The position numbers were made by a program, and so were the translations under genes. From the NCBI GenBank assembly GCA_036571765.1, contig BROE01000018.1, positions 13,388,592 through 13,452,591 of the forward strand: a stretch of 64,000 nt of DNA. The letters run 5' to 3'. This DNA is from Plecoglossus altivelis (Eukaryota; Chordata; Actinopteri; Osmeriformes; Plecoglossidae). A model generated the notes under the pieces. That model saw only the letters and a list, made by a program, of their open reading frames with translations, was not told where the DNA came from and searched no databases. Positions 1 through 11,093 of this stretch are shown here, in pieces (position 1 is the stretch's first letter; the number at the start of each line of letters is the position of its first letter).

Positions 1-429
1 ACAGAGTGTGCGGGAGAGAGACAAAGACTGCGTGTGTAGGTGTGTGCTTGTATGTGTGTTCTTGTGTGTGTCTGTGTGCATGAGTGTGTGATGTTTCTCT
101 TATTCCCTCCTTTAATTAGCAGGTTCTGCTGCTGTGGCTCCCTGTGGTATTATTGAAGTGGTCCTGCTTGGCCGGGCAGGGCCAGATTAGAATTCGATTA
201 GCATTAGCGGTAGCTAGCTGCCCCTGTCCTCTCTTCTTCTATGCTCCTGCAGGGACACTGGAGGGAGGGGTTAGAGGATGGAGTAATTGACCTCCTCACT
301 TCCGTTGGAAAAGTTCCTCCTGCTCTTTCCTCTCCTTTCCAAACAGCGGAGCCAGCACTTTCTGACTAGGCTACGAAAATAAGGCCATGATTTAGCCACA
401 CACACTAATAACGTGCTCTCCCAAACGCT
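1..429. other. GT-rich edge followed by single-copy DNA
   Basis: Roughly the first 90 bases are a degenerate GT-rich tract. The rest has mixed composition, including a short TTTAATTAGC motif near 112. I see no open frame of note and no transposon signature. Confidence 0.6.
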
Positions 430-453
430 CCTCCCTCTCTCTTTCTCTCTCTT

Positions 454-495
<42 letters not shown>
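430..495. repeat. CT microsatellite
   Basis: Mostly CT dinucleotides interrupted by TTT at regular spacing in the first half, then about 30 bases of pure CT. Read on the minus strand it gives an Arg-Glu run that is not a protein. Confidence 0.9.
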
Positions 496-498
<3 letters not shown>

Positions 499-789
499 AT
501 TGTCATTGCCACCACACCTGTCTCTGTTTCATCTTTCCTCCTTGTATCTCTTTCATTCTCACTTCTTCTCGCTCGCTTTTCATTTGCTAGCACTCACATT
601 CTCTCTGTTATTCTCTCTGTGTGTCTCACTCTCTCGGGCCAGGAAGCTGTGCTGTGCTCCCCATCATTGGTAAACAAAGTGGAGGTCCCCGCTTAGTGAA
701 ACTGCAGCGATGCACATTTAGTGTATTTCTTTCAACGGAGGAATAGAGCAGAGGTGGGCTGTTTGGGGGGGGGGGGCATATATTCTCTT
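496..789. other. Single-copy stretch with a G12 homopolymer
   Basis: Mixed-composition DNA. A run of 12 G lies at 765-776. Nothing else recognised. Confidence 0.6.
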
Positions 790-970
790 TCAGGGACATC
801 TGGTTGCTGAGCCAGATGACCTGGGAGATCTAATGCACTGCTAGACCAGGTGAGCTGGGACAGCTGGTCCATGACTGTACCTGGAACATGGCTGAACTAG
901 ATGAACTGGGACATCTGGTTGCAAAAAAATCTGGTTCACTGGGAGTTCTGGCACAGCAGTCTAGCTGTGG
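790..970. repeat. Degenerate minisatellite
   Basis: The phrase GGGACATCTGGTTGC occurs at 793-807 and again at 908-922. Related phrases containing GAGCTGGGACAGCTGG lie between them. This looks like an old, diverged tandem array with units of about 20-40 bases. Confidence 0.55.
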
Positions 971-2159
971 ACTGGAAGGTGTTTACGGATATCAGTGTTA
1001 TCTTAACAGGGACAGGATGCCAGTCAGTTGTGTGGGGGGAGGGTTTGGCAGAGGGCTGAAGTCTTATCTGTGTCACAAAGCATCTCTCTGCTCCCCTGAA
1101 CCCTCCTGGTAGACAACGTCATCCTCCGCCGGAGCCCTTATGTAACAGCAACACATCCAGAGGAGCAGGCTCCCAACGTGCTCACATCACGACCGGCAAT
1201 AACGCTGCCTATCACAGAGCAACCTCAAGAACTAGGGTGTGTATGTGTGTCTGTCTATCAATTGAACCATCGATCCATCAATCCATAAATCTATCTATAT
1301 ATCCCTCTCTGTCTATCTCAAAGATCAAGAAAACAGACATTAATAGTCAACATCCTACCCTTGGTCCCGCCATACTCCTCTCACTCCCTTGCTTGCTCCC
1401 TCCCTCCCTCTCTCTGTTCCTTCAAAACGACCATTAGCTACAGTCTGTGGTTATGCTGGGACGAATTAATAATGCAGTAACTCTTATCTGAATTCTATTT
1501 CAGGACGCTGCAAAAAATCTCCCCAAATTGTCATGAAACGGTGACGGGGAAGTGAGAGTAACCATCCCACAGTCCCTGTCTGTGTCTCTCGCCCCCCCGT
1601 GGGCGTGGTGAGAGATATGCTGCTGCGACACCAACCTCACACTGTCTCTGCTAATATTTGTTAACAGCGCTGTAATTCTAGCACCAGGCTACTGATATGA
1701 CGTGTGCCGCGCGTGTGTGCTTGCGTGCATACATGTATGTTTGCGTGCGTGTATGTGTTTACAGTATGTATGCATGTTGATGTGCGTGTGCATCTGTGTG
1801 CAGCCATACTGAGGAGTTTTGTCACACATCTGTGTGATATTTCAATCTGCCACTTTAAGGCCCCAGCCGTAAGCCATATTCATTCTATCAGCCTTCCTGC
1901 TCTGTTTTAGCCTGCGTGGGGAGATAGTGATTATCATGCAGTGGTGGCTGCTGACATCTTTTCCTCTCGTCACATCTTTATCAAGGCTGCATGGGGGGGG
2001 GGGGGGCGTGTGTGATGTTGAACAGGAATTATCACACACCTTGACTGTCGCTTGACAAACTCCCACAATATACCTTTTATTGATCTCTACGGGAAGAGAA
2101 AAGTGAGGCCTGTATTTCTGTTATTACAGTAAGCTCCGCAAACCATGGGCCAGTGTTTT
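971..2159. other. Single-copy DNA with small low-complexity islands
   Basis: Contains a degenerate ATCC/ATCT tetranucleotide run (about 1262-1320), a GT-rich stretch (about 1700-1803) and a G14 homopolymer (1993-2006). The open frames here are short and have no recognisable domain. Confidence 0.55.
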
Positions 2160-2515
2160 GTTTTATAATTTGTGGTTGTGAGTGGGGTGGTATTTGGTAG
2201 TTTTAGGAAATGTATGATAGAGTGTAGGGGTGTTTAGAAGTGTGTTACAGTGCATGACAGTGATGGGGAGCGTCTGGTCATGTTTGGTGGTGAATGGTGG
2301 TGGTTACTAATGTGTGGCAGTGTGTTGTGATGGCTGTGCTATGGTTTGGTAGTATGTGATGATACCTGATGTGAGGTAATGTGGCAGTGTTTGATGGTGA
2401 TTGGCACAGTGTGGTAACTTAGTAGTGTTTCGTGGTGGTTGATAGTGTGTTGTAGTGTGTGACAGTGTGTTAAAGTGAGGTTGTGTAGTGTGTGGTAATA
2501 TTTGTTAAAACCTGT
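2160..2515. repeat. GT/TGGT-rich degenerate repeat
   Basis: About 350 bases dominated by GTGGT, GTGTG and AGTGTG with strong strand asymmetry (G and T on the plus strand). There is no clear fixed period. It is likely a decayed tandem repeat. Confidence 0.6.
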
Positions 2516-2616
2516 CAAATGGTGCTGAACGAAGAGACCACTTTGCTGTTGCGCTAGGAGATTTCCTAAAAGGCAGATTTGTCAGAATATGGGTTCACTC
2601 TCATTCTGACTTCAAT

Positions 2617-2673
2617 CACACACACACATGCGCACGCGCGTGCGCACGCACACACACACACACACACACACAC
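2617..2673. repeat. CA microsatellite with internal CG-rich palindrome
   Basis: Two CA tracts flank a perfect 18-base palindrome, TGCGCACGCGCGTGCGCA, at 2629-2646. Most of the tract alternates purine and pyrimidine. Confidence 0.9.
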
Positions 2674-2784
2674 TTCAAATCAGCAGTCTGCTGCCTGAAC
2701 ACTCCCCCTCTTCTTGTCAGATTCAGTGAACAGACGATGGAGTGTAGGAGGAAATGTGGCCTATTAGGCTGGCCAGAGATCGAC

Positions 2785-3225
2785 GCCTGTGTGTGTGTCT
2801 AAGTGTGCGTGTCAAAGTGGTTGTGAGTGTGCGCTTGACTACATGTCTCTGGGTGAACGTGTGTCAGCGTGTGTGAGTGTGAGGCTTGTGTGTGCCTGAA
2901 TGCATGTCTCTGAGTGTGAGTCTGTGAGTGTTGTGTATGCCTGAATGTATGCCTCTGAGTGTGCGAGTGTGTGTGAGAGTTGTGTGTACTTGATTGCGTG
3001 TCTCTGAATATGAGTGTGTGTGAGCTGTGTGTGCCTACTCTGTGTCTCTGAGTGTGTGTGTGTGAGTTGCGTGGGGCTGACTGCATGGCTCTGAGTGTGT
3101 GAGGGTGTGTGAGAGTTGTGTGTACTTGATTGCACGTCTCTGAGTATGAGTGTGTATGAGTTGTGTGTCCCTGACTCTGTCTCTGAGTGGGAGAGTGTGT
3201 GTGAGAGTTGTGTGTGTCTCTTAGT
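2785..3225. repeat. Minisatellite, units of about 45-50 bp
   Basis: GT-rich units each carry a TCTCTGAG-like anchor, near 2846, 2907, 2952, 3000, 3045, 3088, 3137 and 3180. The phrase ending in ACTTGATTGC returns after about 136 bases (ending near 2997 and 3133), which suggests a three-unit higher-order period. Minus-strand frames give Thr-His-rich peptides, an artefact of the array. Confidence 0.75.
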
Positions 3226-3868
3226 GTACAAGTGTACTGCCTCATTCCCCATAGGAGTGACTTGTGTGTACCTGCATGGCTGAGAGATTCAATGGCGAGA
3301 CTCAGGCTAATGACAAAAGAGAAATGGAAACTTTGTGCCTGGTCAGCAAACCTGTCCTCTTCCTCCTCCTCCCTTCATCCCTCCATCTCTCCATCCTTCC
3401 CTCCTGCCTCCTTGGCTGAGGCAATGCTGTACCAAGCAGAGATTGTTGAAAACAACAGTGACGTCGATAGTCTTCAACACTTTCGTCTCTCTCCAAGTAA
3501 GCTGATGTGAAACAACCATGAAGGCAGGTTAGTGGTTGTGAATCCGACCACTGACAGATTCACAAACAACCGAAAACCTTAGGAATCTATCAAATCCCAA
3601 CCCAAGTGAAGATGTGTCTGTAAATTAATCCATGTACGATCCCACTAATGTTAAGTTTTTCATTGATGTGCAGCCATAAAGCATGAACATCCATTTAGTG
3701 TTCCAGTTGGAAGGCTGTGTTCAACACTTAATCTCAAAACGATGTGCAGCAAAAGTCGAGTGAGTTTGACAAAATCATCAACATTCTTCATATTAAATTC
3801 AACCCTTAGGGATGACAATATCTGGTATACACACATAGGCATGGAGACAGATACAAAGACAAATGCAG
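3226..3868. other. Single-copy DNA
   Basis: Mixed composition with a TCC-rich patch near 3360-3410. No domain, RNA gene or transposon end recognised. Confidence 0.5.
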
Positions 3869-3891
3869 GCACACGCAGGCACACACACACA

Positions 3892-3944
<53 letters not shown>
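3869..3944. repeat. CA microsatellite
   Basis: About 76 bases, pure CA in its second half, with AA and GC interruptions at the 5' side. Confidence 0.95.
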
Positions 3945-3947
<3 letters not shown>

Positions 3948-5225
3948 CTCATGTTCAAGCCCTGTGGGATCTCTCTCCCAACTCATGTTTCTCTTGGTGC
4001 ATGAATACTGGTTTATTTATGGGTGTGTAAATGTGTTGTGTTAAACAGAAATAGTCTGGGACAAGGAGTGGTCACACACAGACACACAAACACACACACA
4101 CATAGGTCTTGAATTACGGTAATGTCTCAAATCAGGGACTCTTCTATATCTCAGACCAACTTCAATATAGAAGGAGCCAAAAGAAGGGTTCAAAAACCAG
4201 CTGGCCTTGTGTGTGTGTGTGTGTTAATTTGTGCAAAAGAGTGCAATGCCTGCGGCCGCACTGAGCCACTTAATATTTCAGTGTGTATTACTTTGTAATT
4301 TTTCATCTTCACTTGGCAACGACGGATTAGGCCTTCTTTCTTCCCTCCCTCTGCCCTTCCCTAAGTTCTGTCTTGCTCTCTCTCTCTCTATCTACCACTT
4401 ACTCTTTACCTCTCATTTGCACTCTCGCTATATCTCTCGCCATCACTTTGTCTCTGTCTCTCTCTTTACACCTCTGTCTCTGTCTTCACTTCTTTTTATG
4501 TCTGTCTCTCCCTCTCCTCTGCTCTCTATCTGTTTCTCTTCCTCCCTTCTCTTTTCTCTGTGGCGACAGAGGGTAGTAGAGTAGGACCATAGAAGTCAAT
4601 GTTAATCTGATGGTTCACATCTGAGAAAAGGCCTATTTGGTGGACTGATAGTAACAACACACTGGTGGTGTTTGACTGGCGAGGGTACTTACCAACTGTA
4701 TGTTCCTGTTATGTGTTCAACCGAAGAGCCCTTTTGTGTTCTCAAGGTGCACATGCACATGTACTCTCTAGATGTGTGTATGTGTGTGTTAGCGTAATAC
4801 ATTTTAACCTCAAGCTGGGTTTGAACAGTTTACCTGGTTTACCCCCCCCCCCCACACACACACACACACTGACAAAACTGAAAGACCCACGCAAATAATC
4901 CATCAAAGCAAATCCGCCACGCTGGGGAGCTAAAGCTAAAGTACGATTGAAGGCAAAGCCAATGAAAAAGACTAACTTGTTCTAATCCCAGTCCACGTAT
5001 CACTTTCACAAATGCTCAGTAGCCTCACATGCTCACTTGCAGACTGGGCCATGTGTGGGCCACACTACAGTATCCACCCATCACCATGAACAACTGTCAA
5101 TTGACATAGCTTTCCAGACAGCGGGTCTCAAAAGAGTAGGTGTGGAGGGTTGTGATGGAATGGTTGAGAGAAGAACAATGAGAAGAAGAGAGGTTGCTAT
5201 GAAAGGAGGACGTCAGTAATTAATT
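3945..5225. other. Single-copy DNA with CT-rich and C/CA tracts
   Basis: Holds a short CA patch (about 4075-4103), a GT tract (about 4209-4223), a CT-rich stretch (about 4360-4560) and a C12 run followed by CA (4842-4869). The CT-rich part produces Leu-Ser frames with no protein character. Confidence 0.55.
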
Positions 5226-5257
5226 AAGGTGTTTGTTAAATCATTAATAAACACCTT
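5226..5257. repeat. Short AT-rich hairpin
   Basis: AAGGTGTTT at 5226-5234 is the exact inverse of AAACACCTT at 5249-5257, and the inner bases pair with one mismatch for another five positions. The loop is about 4 bases. It may be a MITE end, but no partner copy is visible. Confidence 0.6.
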
Positions 5258-5849
5258 ACTTGGAGGGGGGGTAGAACAGAAATGTGTTTAGTTTTTTCAA
5301 AAATTCCCAACTAGAACAATCTGAGAACCCCATCCATGTGATCTAGCCTCAGTGTTTGATGGGTTTTCATTTAGTGCGCTCATCTCCATGAGCCTGAGGT
5401 TCGAGGTGGGGCCACCGCAATGCTGGCCTCCTCTGTGTCAGTGTGCCACTCGTCACGCCTGAACGTTGCAAAACTGACGCTTCATGCGGTCTGACAGATC
5501 AACAGATTTCCAGGGAGACACAGAATCTGATGTGATAGCAGCTAAAGATGGGCGCCACCTGCTCGACCCTGTAAAAACCAAGCAGGCCACAAAACAAGCA
5601 GGCAACCATTCAGAATAGGTTGCGTTTTGGCATTTACAAAGTATTAGCTAATAGTTTGTTCTATATAAAACATGAACAGTTTCTGTTTTTAGAACAACTA
5701 AGCTATTATTAAACACTTTATTAAGGATTCACCTTTAAATATAATTTATTTGATTTGTAATACAATGTATAAAGTGTTTGACAACTGCAGTGCCACACTT
5801 TTAAGAGCTTGTTAATATAGTTGCAAACCAGTCGTAATATCCGCTGTTA
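5258..5849. other. AT-rich DNA with an 11-bp inverted repeat
   Basis: AAACACTTTAT (5711-5721) and its exact inverse ATAAAGTGTTT (5769-5779) lie 47 bases apart in very AT-rich sequence. A weaker inverted pair (TAATAG near 5650 and CTATTA near 5703) sits beside them. This may be an old foldback element, but its outer limits cannot be fixed. Confidence 0.45.
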
Positions 5850-6331
5850 GAGTTTTTCTCAGTTGCTTTGGTACATTTCTTGCATCAAACTCACAATTCG
5901 CAAAACAGTAGGTGCATTTTTCAAAACAATTTGTACAAATAGCAAAACACCATGGATAACCTGCAAAAGCCACTCTCTTACACAAAATCCTTAGTTCATC
6001 TCCCAAAAGTAAATATCTGTGTCAATGAACATGTCAGTGCCATCAGAATGACATGTCCTTGTGTCATTGTGTACGGACAAGACAGTCAAATAGTTTTGTC
6101 ATGTTGTCAATATAACAGTTTACTCTGGAGGGATACAACAGAGTTGGAAACAACAGAGAATTGTACATAATCATTTGCATGGATGTACCAAAGCATTTGC
6201 AACTTGCTCAAAGAAATGAGAAACTGCTTTTTTATGTGTACAAGTGACACAATGATGTGAGAATTGAACAGGTAGTTTTGAGCATTTCTATTCTGATCTG
6301 AGAAATGTACCAAAGTGACTGAGAAAAACTG
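5850..6331. mobile_element. Non-autonomous DNA transposon (MITE), mariner/pogo-like
   Basis: The two ends are 31-base terminal inverted repeats, 5850-5880 and 6301-6331, matching at 28 of 31 positions. The right end read inward starts CAGTTTTTCTCAGTC. TA dinucleotides flank both sides (5848-5849 and 6332-6333), as expected for TA target-site duplication in the Tc1/mariner/pogo group. A CAGT start is typical of pogo-like ends. At 482 bp, and with only short open frames inside, it encodes no transposase and must have been moved in trans. Subterminal sequence is rich in CAAAACA words on both sides. The superfamily assignment is inference from ends and TSD alone. Confidence 0.8.
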
Positions 6332-6333
6332 TA

Positions 6334-7579
6334 ATGTTTGCAACGTTAAATATATGATACACATTTTCACTTATACCATATGAACTATTTTATAAACGTT
6401 TGATAAGGTAAACACAGTTATCACAGTAGGTCACGCAAAAACCTTAACAAATGCTTGGTAAATGTAACGTGCATCACTAATCACAACTTACATCATAAGA
6501 CAGTGTTTATACAATAGTTGTCAACATATCATCAAAGCAGTAGTGTGTATAATGTATTTAACTTTACAAACATTACTTAGAAACATAAGAAATATGTCTG
6601 TTATTTTCTCATGCTTTCGAAAATGCCTGTAAATGCCAACTATGCATTGACTTCTATAAGGTGCAACCAGCAAACATCTTTGTATGTGATGTGGAGGGTT
6701 ACAACCCATCAAAGCTATTGACTCAATTCTGATTCCGGGAAACTCAGGGACACTCATTGACGAAGAAAAAAAGAGAATGCTAATGTCGCTGAATGAACGT
6801 AGCTGTTAAGGCTTTGGATCCACTCTGTGATTCATCTTTCTTTCTCTCATTTTCTCTCATTCTCTCTCTCTTTCCCTCTTTTTCTCCTACACATATTAGT
6901 CACCGGGTTTTGATGACCATCAATGATATTTAATTAAATTCAACTCCAATGAGTCTCCTTCTTCCCTTTGTGCGGATGCGTCGCATCATCATGGAAATAG
7001 ACTTCCTGAAAGACGTTTCTGTGTTGTGTGTGCAGGGTGAGGACAGCTGTGTAAAGCATGTGTGGGCAGGAAAGTTGATAAGGATAGTGCCCGACAGTGT
7101 GGATAACTGCATGACAGGAAATGTTAACATTGTGGCAAGTCGCTCTCACTCTTTGTCATGACAGCACATTGCACCAAGTCTAATTAGTCCTTTTCCCCAA
7201 AGAGTTCTGAATGTCTGTCTCATTTAAGTGGTAAGAACGCATCGCTCATGTTCCGGTGAGGTCCACGTCCATGCTCTCTGTCGGTTGGACAGACCCACAT
7301 GTCCACGCCCTTCTCACGCACGCACACTCTCTCATGTCAGAGAACGATTTTTCTGCCTTAGCGAGTGTTTTCAATGGACATTGTTGTGGTGAGTGTGTTA
7401 CATGTTTGTTCTCCAAGGCAGAGGAGAATCTCAGACTGGACTGCGAGGCACAAGCTAAACCCACAACGAACCCGTTCCATTGGCTTGGGCCTTTGTTGTC
7501 TCCTAATGAGATGCTGTGACCGTCGCACAACTGCAAACAAAAAAGTCGAATTCCGTTCCTTTTATGGCGACTTTTAATT
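6334..7579. other. AT-rich then single-copy DNA
   Basis: 6334-6830 is AT-rich with no clear repeat ends. A CT tract lies at about 6835-6890. The stretch 7160-7235 contains TCTAATTAG and TTTAAGTGG (homeodomain/NKX-like words). The small open frames at 7246-7577 overlap on both strands and match nothing known to me. Confidence 0.45.
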
Positions 7580-8145
7580 TATGCATCCAAGGACAAAGGT
7601 GACGGAGGTCAGATCTGTCACTAAAGCCTGTGATGTGAGCCCCCCCCATGACACAAGATGGACAGCAGCTACCGTGACGTCTCTGAGGTGGTTGCCGCGC
7701 TTGCCCAGTGCCTCAACACGCTTCTCCAAGGTCAACAGGTCACCTTCAGTCGAGGGAGTGGAGGTGGGGGGAGATTGATCTCAGACCAGTTCCTATCTGA
7801 AGCCATCTCTCTGCAGCCAATTACAGAGGGTTAGATGGGCTGGGATGGGTTGGCTTCAATTCAGAGCTGCAGTATTGCTTGCTGACCAGTAGATGGTGTC
7901 TGGCTCTTCAGGTTCTCCTTGTTGAGGTGAGGGAGGTGTGGTGCTGCAGTCTGATCCTGTCTGAGAGAAGCAGAGCCTGGATTGTCAGGACGTAGAATGG
8001 TGCCAAAGCCTTGCGAACAAACTGACGGAAACGACGGACGCGCTGCAAGGTGTGAACTCGAGGTGTTACAGCGCCGCTGATCTCTCCATCAGTCACTTTG
8101 TGGAGAGGCCCACAGGGGCTGGCCGTAAATCTCCGACCTATTTAT
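7580..8145 (-). other. Exon-like open patches, identity unknown
   Basis: On the minus strand about 77 codons are open from near 8145 to 7907. Composition is non-repetitive, with an Arg-rich then hydrophobic segment (VRRFRQFVRKALAPFYVLTI). A second minus-strand frame, about 7785-7580, contains LLTLEKRVEALGKRGN, which looks coiled-coil-like. The plus strand is also open in parts, so strand and reality are uncertain. No splice structure joins the patches convincingly and I recognise no family. Alternatives are a chance open frame in GC-rich DNA or exons of an unknown gene. Confidence 0.15.
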
Positions 8146-8400
8146 TTTTCAGTTTTGGTAGTATATCTCAGAGAAAGAGAGAAATAGAAGAGAGACAGAG
8201 AGAAAGACAGAGACAGGGAGCTGGAGGGAAGAAAAGAAAGAGAACGCATGTCAAGGAGAGACAACGGTTCGCTGAGGGAGACGCGCCCTCATGGAAACCA
8301 AGGGGAGAAAGAATAAGGAGGAGAAAGAAGGATGGAGAGGGAGAGAAGGAACAAAAGAAGAAAAAAGAGCGGGAGAGAGAGAAAAGGGGGAGGAGTACAA
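8146..8400. repeat. Purine-rich (GA) low-complexity tract
   Basis: Mainly GAGA, AGACAG and AAGAAG words from about 8165 onward. Plus-strand frames give Arg-Lys-Glu runs that are artefacts. Confidence 0.7.
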
Positions 8401-9009
8401 TGTTCTCCGTGTGCTGAGGTCATCCTAAGCTTTAGGGAGTTGGCAGGAGCCTTGCATACCAAATGAAACTAATGCTTTTCTCCATCCAACTTTTGGCCAG
8501 GTTACATTTCACACGGTTTTCACGTTTTGAATGACACTTCTTGCTCCAAGCCTTGTCCTAAAAATACAAAACCGTGTGTGTTTCCGTGTTCGTGTATGTG
8601 TGGTTGTTTGTTTGCATGTGTATGTGTGCGTTGTATTGCACTTCTTCGTAACCTGGTTTCCTCCAACTGGGTCATCTCTTGGACCTGGACCTCCATCTCC
8701 TTCACCCTCAACCTCCCAAAGCTGCAGCTTATGCCAGCAACGTGTGTGTGTGCATGTGTTTGTTCTGTGTGTGCATGTGATATATGCTAGTTTATGTTTG
8801 TGTCTTTAAGTGTGTGTGCGACAGGCTGTGGTAGCGGTGACCATCTATTTATACACGCTGTACTGTCCCATTCCGAAAAATACATTTACCCCATTTCCCT
8901 GAAGGAGGATAAGTGTCGTTCTTTCTGCCCATCTTCACATCTGAAGTGGGGAATGGGGTGAAGCTGGGCGACAAGCTTGTGATGCTTTTAGAAAATGTCC
9001 CAGACATCC
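8401..9009. other. Single-copy DNA with two GT-rich islands
   Basis: GT-rich patches at about 8570-8635 and 8740-8820 surround mixed sequence. Nothing else recognised. Confidence 0.5.
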
Positions 9010-9519
9010 TCAACAAACGTCTCTGTTGAAACCAAATCGGCCAAATTCAATCTGTTTCAGGGGCATCATTTTTGGATTCTTGCCCTTCAACCTGGCGCCA
9101 TCCTGTTCTTCCTCTCTTCTTCTCTGGCCAGGGAGTGTCACTGCGCACCTGCGCGCCTGTGCACATTCGTGCCTGTACCCCTGCGCGTGCTCGCATTGTG
9201 TTACTTGTCGGGTAACCCCCCACCCTTGCCAGAAACCCAATCTAGCTCTAAAAATTCTGGCTGTAAAAAAACACACAAAAAACCCTGAAGTAGGAATCGT
9301 TGAAGTGAAGTGGACCAGGAGCTGTGGAGCTTCGGAGACTCGGCGCAGGTGCTGCTGCGGCCTCTCCTCACTCCGAGCCTGGCCAGGCCGTAATGGGTTC
9401 CTGGCACACCATCTGATCGCTCGCGGGAGCTCCTCTCTTTCGTCCTTCTGTACTTCGCTTCTGCTAAATAATGCCAAGTCCTTGCCAAGCCAGCTACAGT
9501 AATGTCTGCATAATGCCAA
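9010..9519. other. About 500 bp open in frames of both strands, no known product
   Basis: A minus-strand frame of 169 codons and a plus-strand frame of 158 codons cover almost the same interval. Neither shows a motif, signal peptide or membrane segment that I recognise. Being open on both strands suggests a composition effect more than a gene. Confidence 0.15.
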
Positions 9520-10483
9520 TCTGATACCAGTCTAATCTGATGTCACCGGGGCCATTAGCCGGAAGCACATTTATTGCAGGGTTCTGAGGATGACATCATT
9601 TACGGTGAGGGCGTGGGCCTAGCTTAGAGAATGTTTGAGTTTTCAGGCCTGGAACTGGGAGAGACAACTAAAAAGAAAAACAAAACCACAAGACCAATGG
9701 CAGACGACTCTGGAAGCAGACGTCGCTGACACCTGATAACACTTCTGAAACCAGGAGATGCATGGCGAGGTGGAGATCCTAGATGAAGAGTGTTCTAGCT
9801 CCAGTGGTCTGGACTGACCCTAACTGTGCAAAAGGGTCAAGACCTCCAGGAGTTAATGCTCTGCTGTCCTTCTGGTCTCTGGGGCTGTACTGCAAGGTCA
9901 GTCTTGCTCCAATCACATCTCGACTGATTGGTAGAGCGGGCTGGAGTGTACCCTGTATCTCACTTACACACGAACTGCAACATGTGCACAAACACACATG
10001 GGCTCACACACACACAAAAGGCAACACTTGGGCTCACATCCACACACCCACATGCAAGACAAAGGATCACGTGCATGGGCACACACACAAACATGCATGA
10101 CCCCTTCCCCCCACACATGCACATTTTTTTCTCCTCGTCTGGATCTGAACCTGAAAACATTGATGCCAGTCAATCAATTTCCGTCCATCAATCCTGTTTC
10201 ATTACAACTTTCTTTATGGCCACTTGGCCTGGAGGCACCGGACATTTCCAGACTCCTGCCTGCGGAGCACTTCTGAATATGAGCCAAATCATTCTTCAAT
10301 TTCAAAGACCCATAATCTGATACAGAGCATCACCAAATGATATCACTTAATCCAATCAGCAGTCTGGGAAATAGGGCCCGTTTATCATGCTATATGGAGA
10401 GCTCTTCAAACCAGGCAGGGAGAGAAGATTGTTGTCTGTGACAACCACCAACTCTGTGTTCGCGTCTTTCATCAACTCATCTT
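9520..10483. other. Single-copy DNA with degenerate CA tract
   Basis: 9500-9600 holds two CTGATRYCAGTCTAATCTGAT-like words and a CCATTAGCC word. 9960-10110 is a degenerate CA tract. No gene or transposon seen. Confidence 0.45.
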
Positions 10484-10637
10484 TGTCTCTCACTGTCTGC
10501 CTGTCTCTCACTCACTCGTTATTCCTGAACGCGCAAGACGCAAACCCACAGGGTGTCAGTCCTTCGTGTTCCCTCTCCCCTCCTTCCCTCCCTCTCACTC
10601 AGTTTCTTCCTAACTCGCTCCCTTTCTCTCTCTCTCG

Positions 10638-10675
<38 letters not shown>

Positions 10676-10835
10676 CCTTCTCCCTTCCTCTCTTTTTCCT
10701 TTTCCCTGTAACTCCAGGTACCATTACTAACTTGTTACCAAGATGAGCAGTTAGAGGCTTTCTCTCTCTACCTCTATCTCTCTTCCTCTCTCTCCCTTCC
10801 CTTGTCTCTTTCTCTCTCTCTCACCTATCCACTGC
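10484..10835. repeat. CT-rich tract
   Basis: Long pyrimidine-rich stretch with a pure CT core at about 10641-10672 and further CT blocks at 10760-10825. Confidence 0.75.
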
Positions 10836-10859
10836 ACCAGTCTCTCAGCTGTTTACAAT

Positions 10860-11070
10860 TACTCCCCTGAGCTCCTTCGATTTTCTCATTTGGAGCCAGG
10901 GAGCCAGGCTGCGGCGGCAGGCTCAAAGCACCAATGAGAGCATCAGCAGGGTTCCCGTGATTTCACGTGAGCCTGCTGGGAGAATTATGGTTAATCATTA
11001 GCCAATCGCTGTCGATCATCCATGTGATTGTATGCACACAGCCCAATTGGGCTCTGGTTGCTTTGCGGCA
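10860..11070. other. Possible conserved non-coding patch with HNF1-like site
   Basis: Balanced composition among microsatellites. GGTTAATCATTAGC at 10989-11002 differs at one position from the palindromic HNF1 consensus GGTTAATNATTAAC. CCAAT and an AATT-centred palindrome (CCCAATTGGG) follow. A regulatory role is inference only. Confidence 0.25.
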
Positions 11071-11093
11071 TTTGCGGTTGTGTGTTTTGTGTC

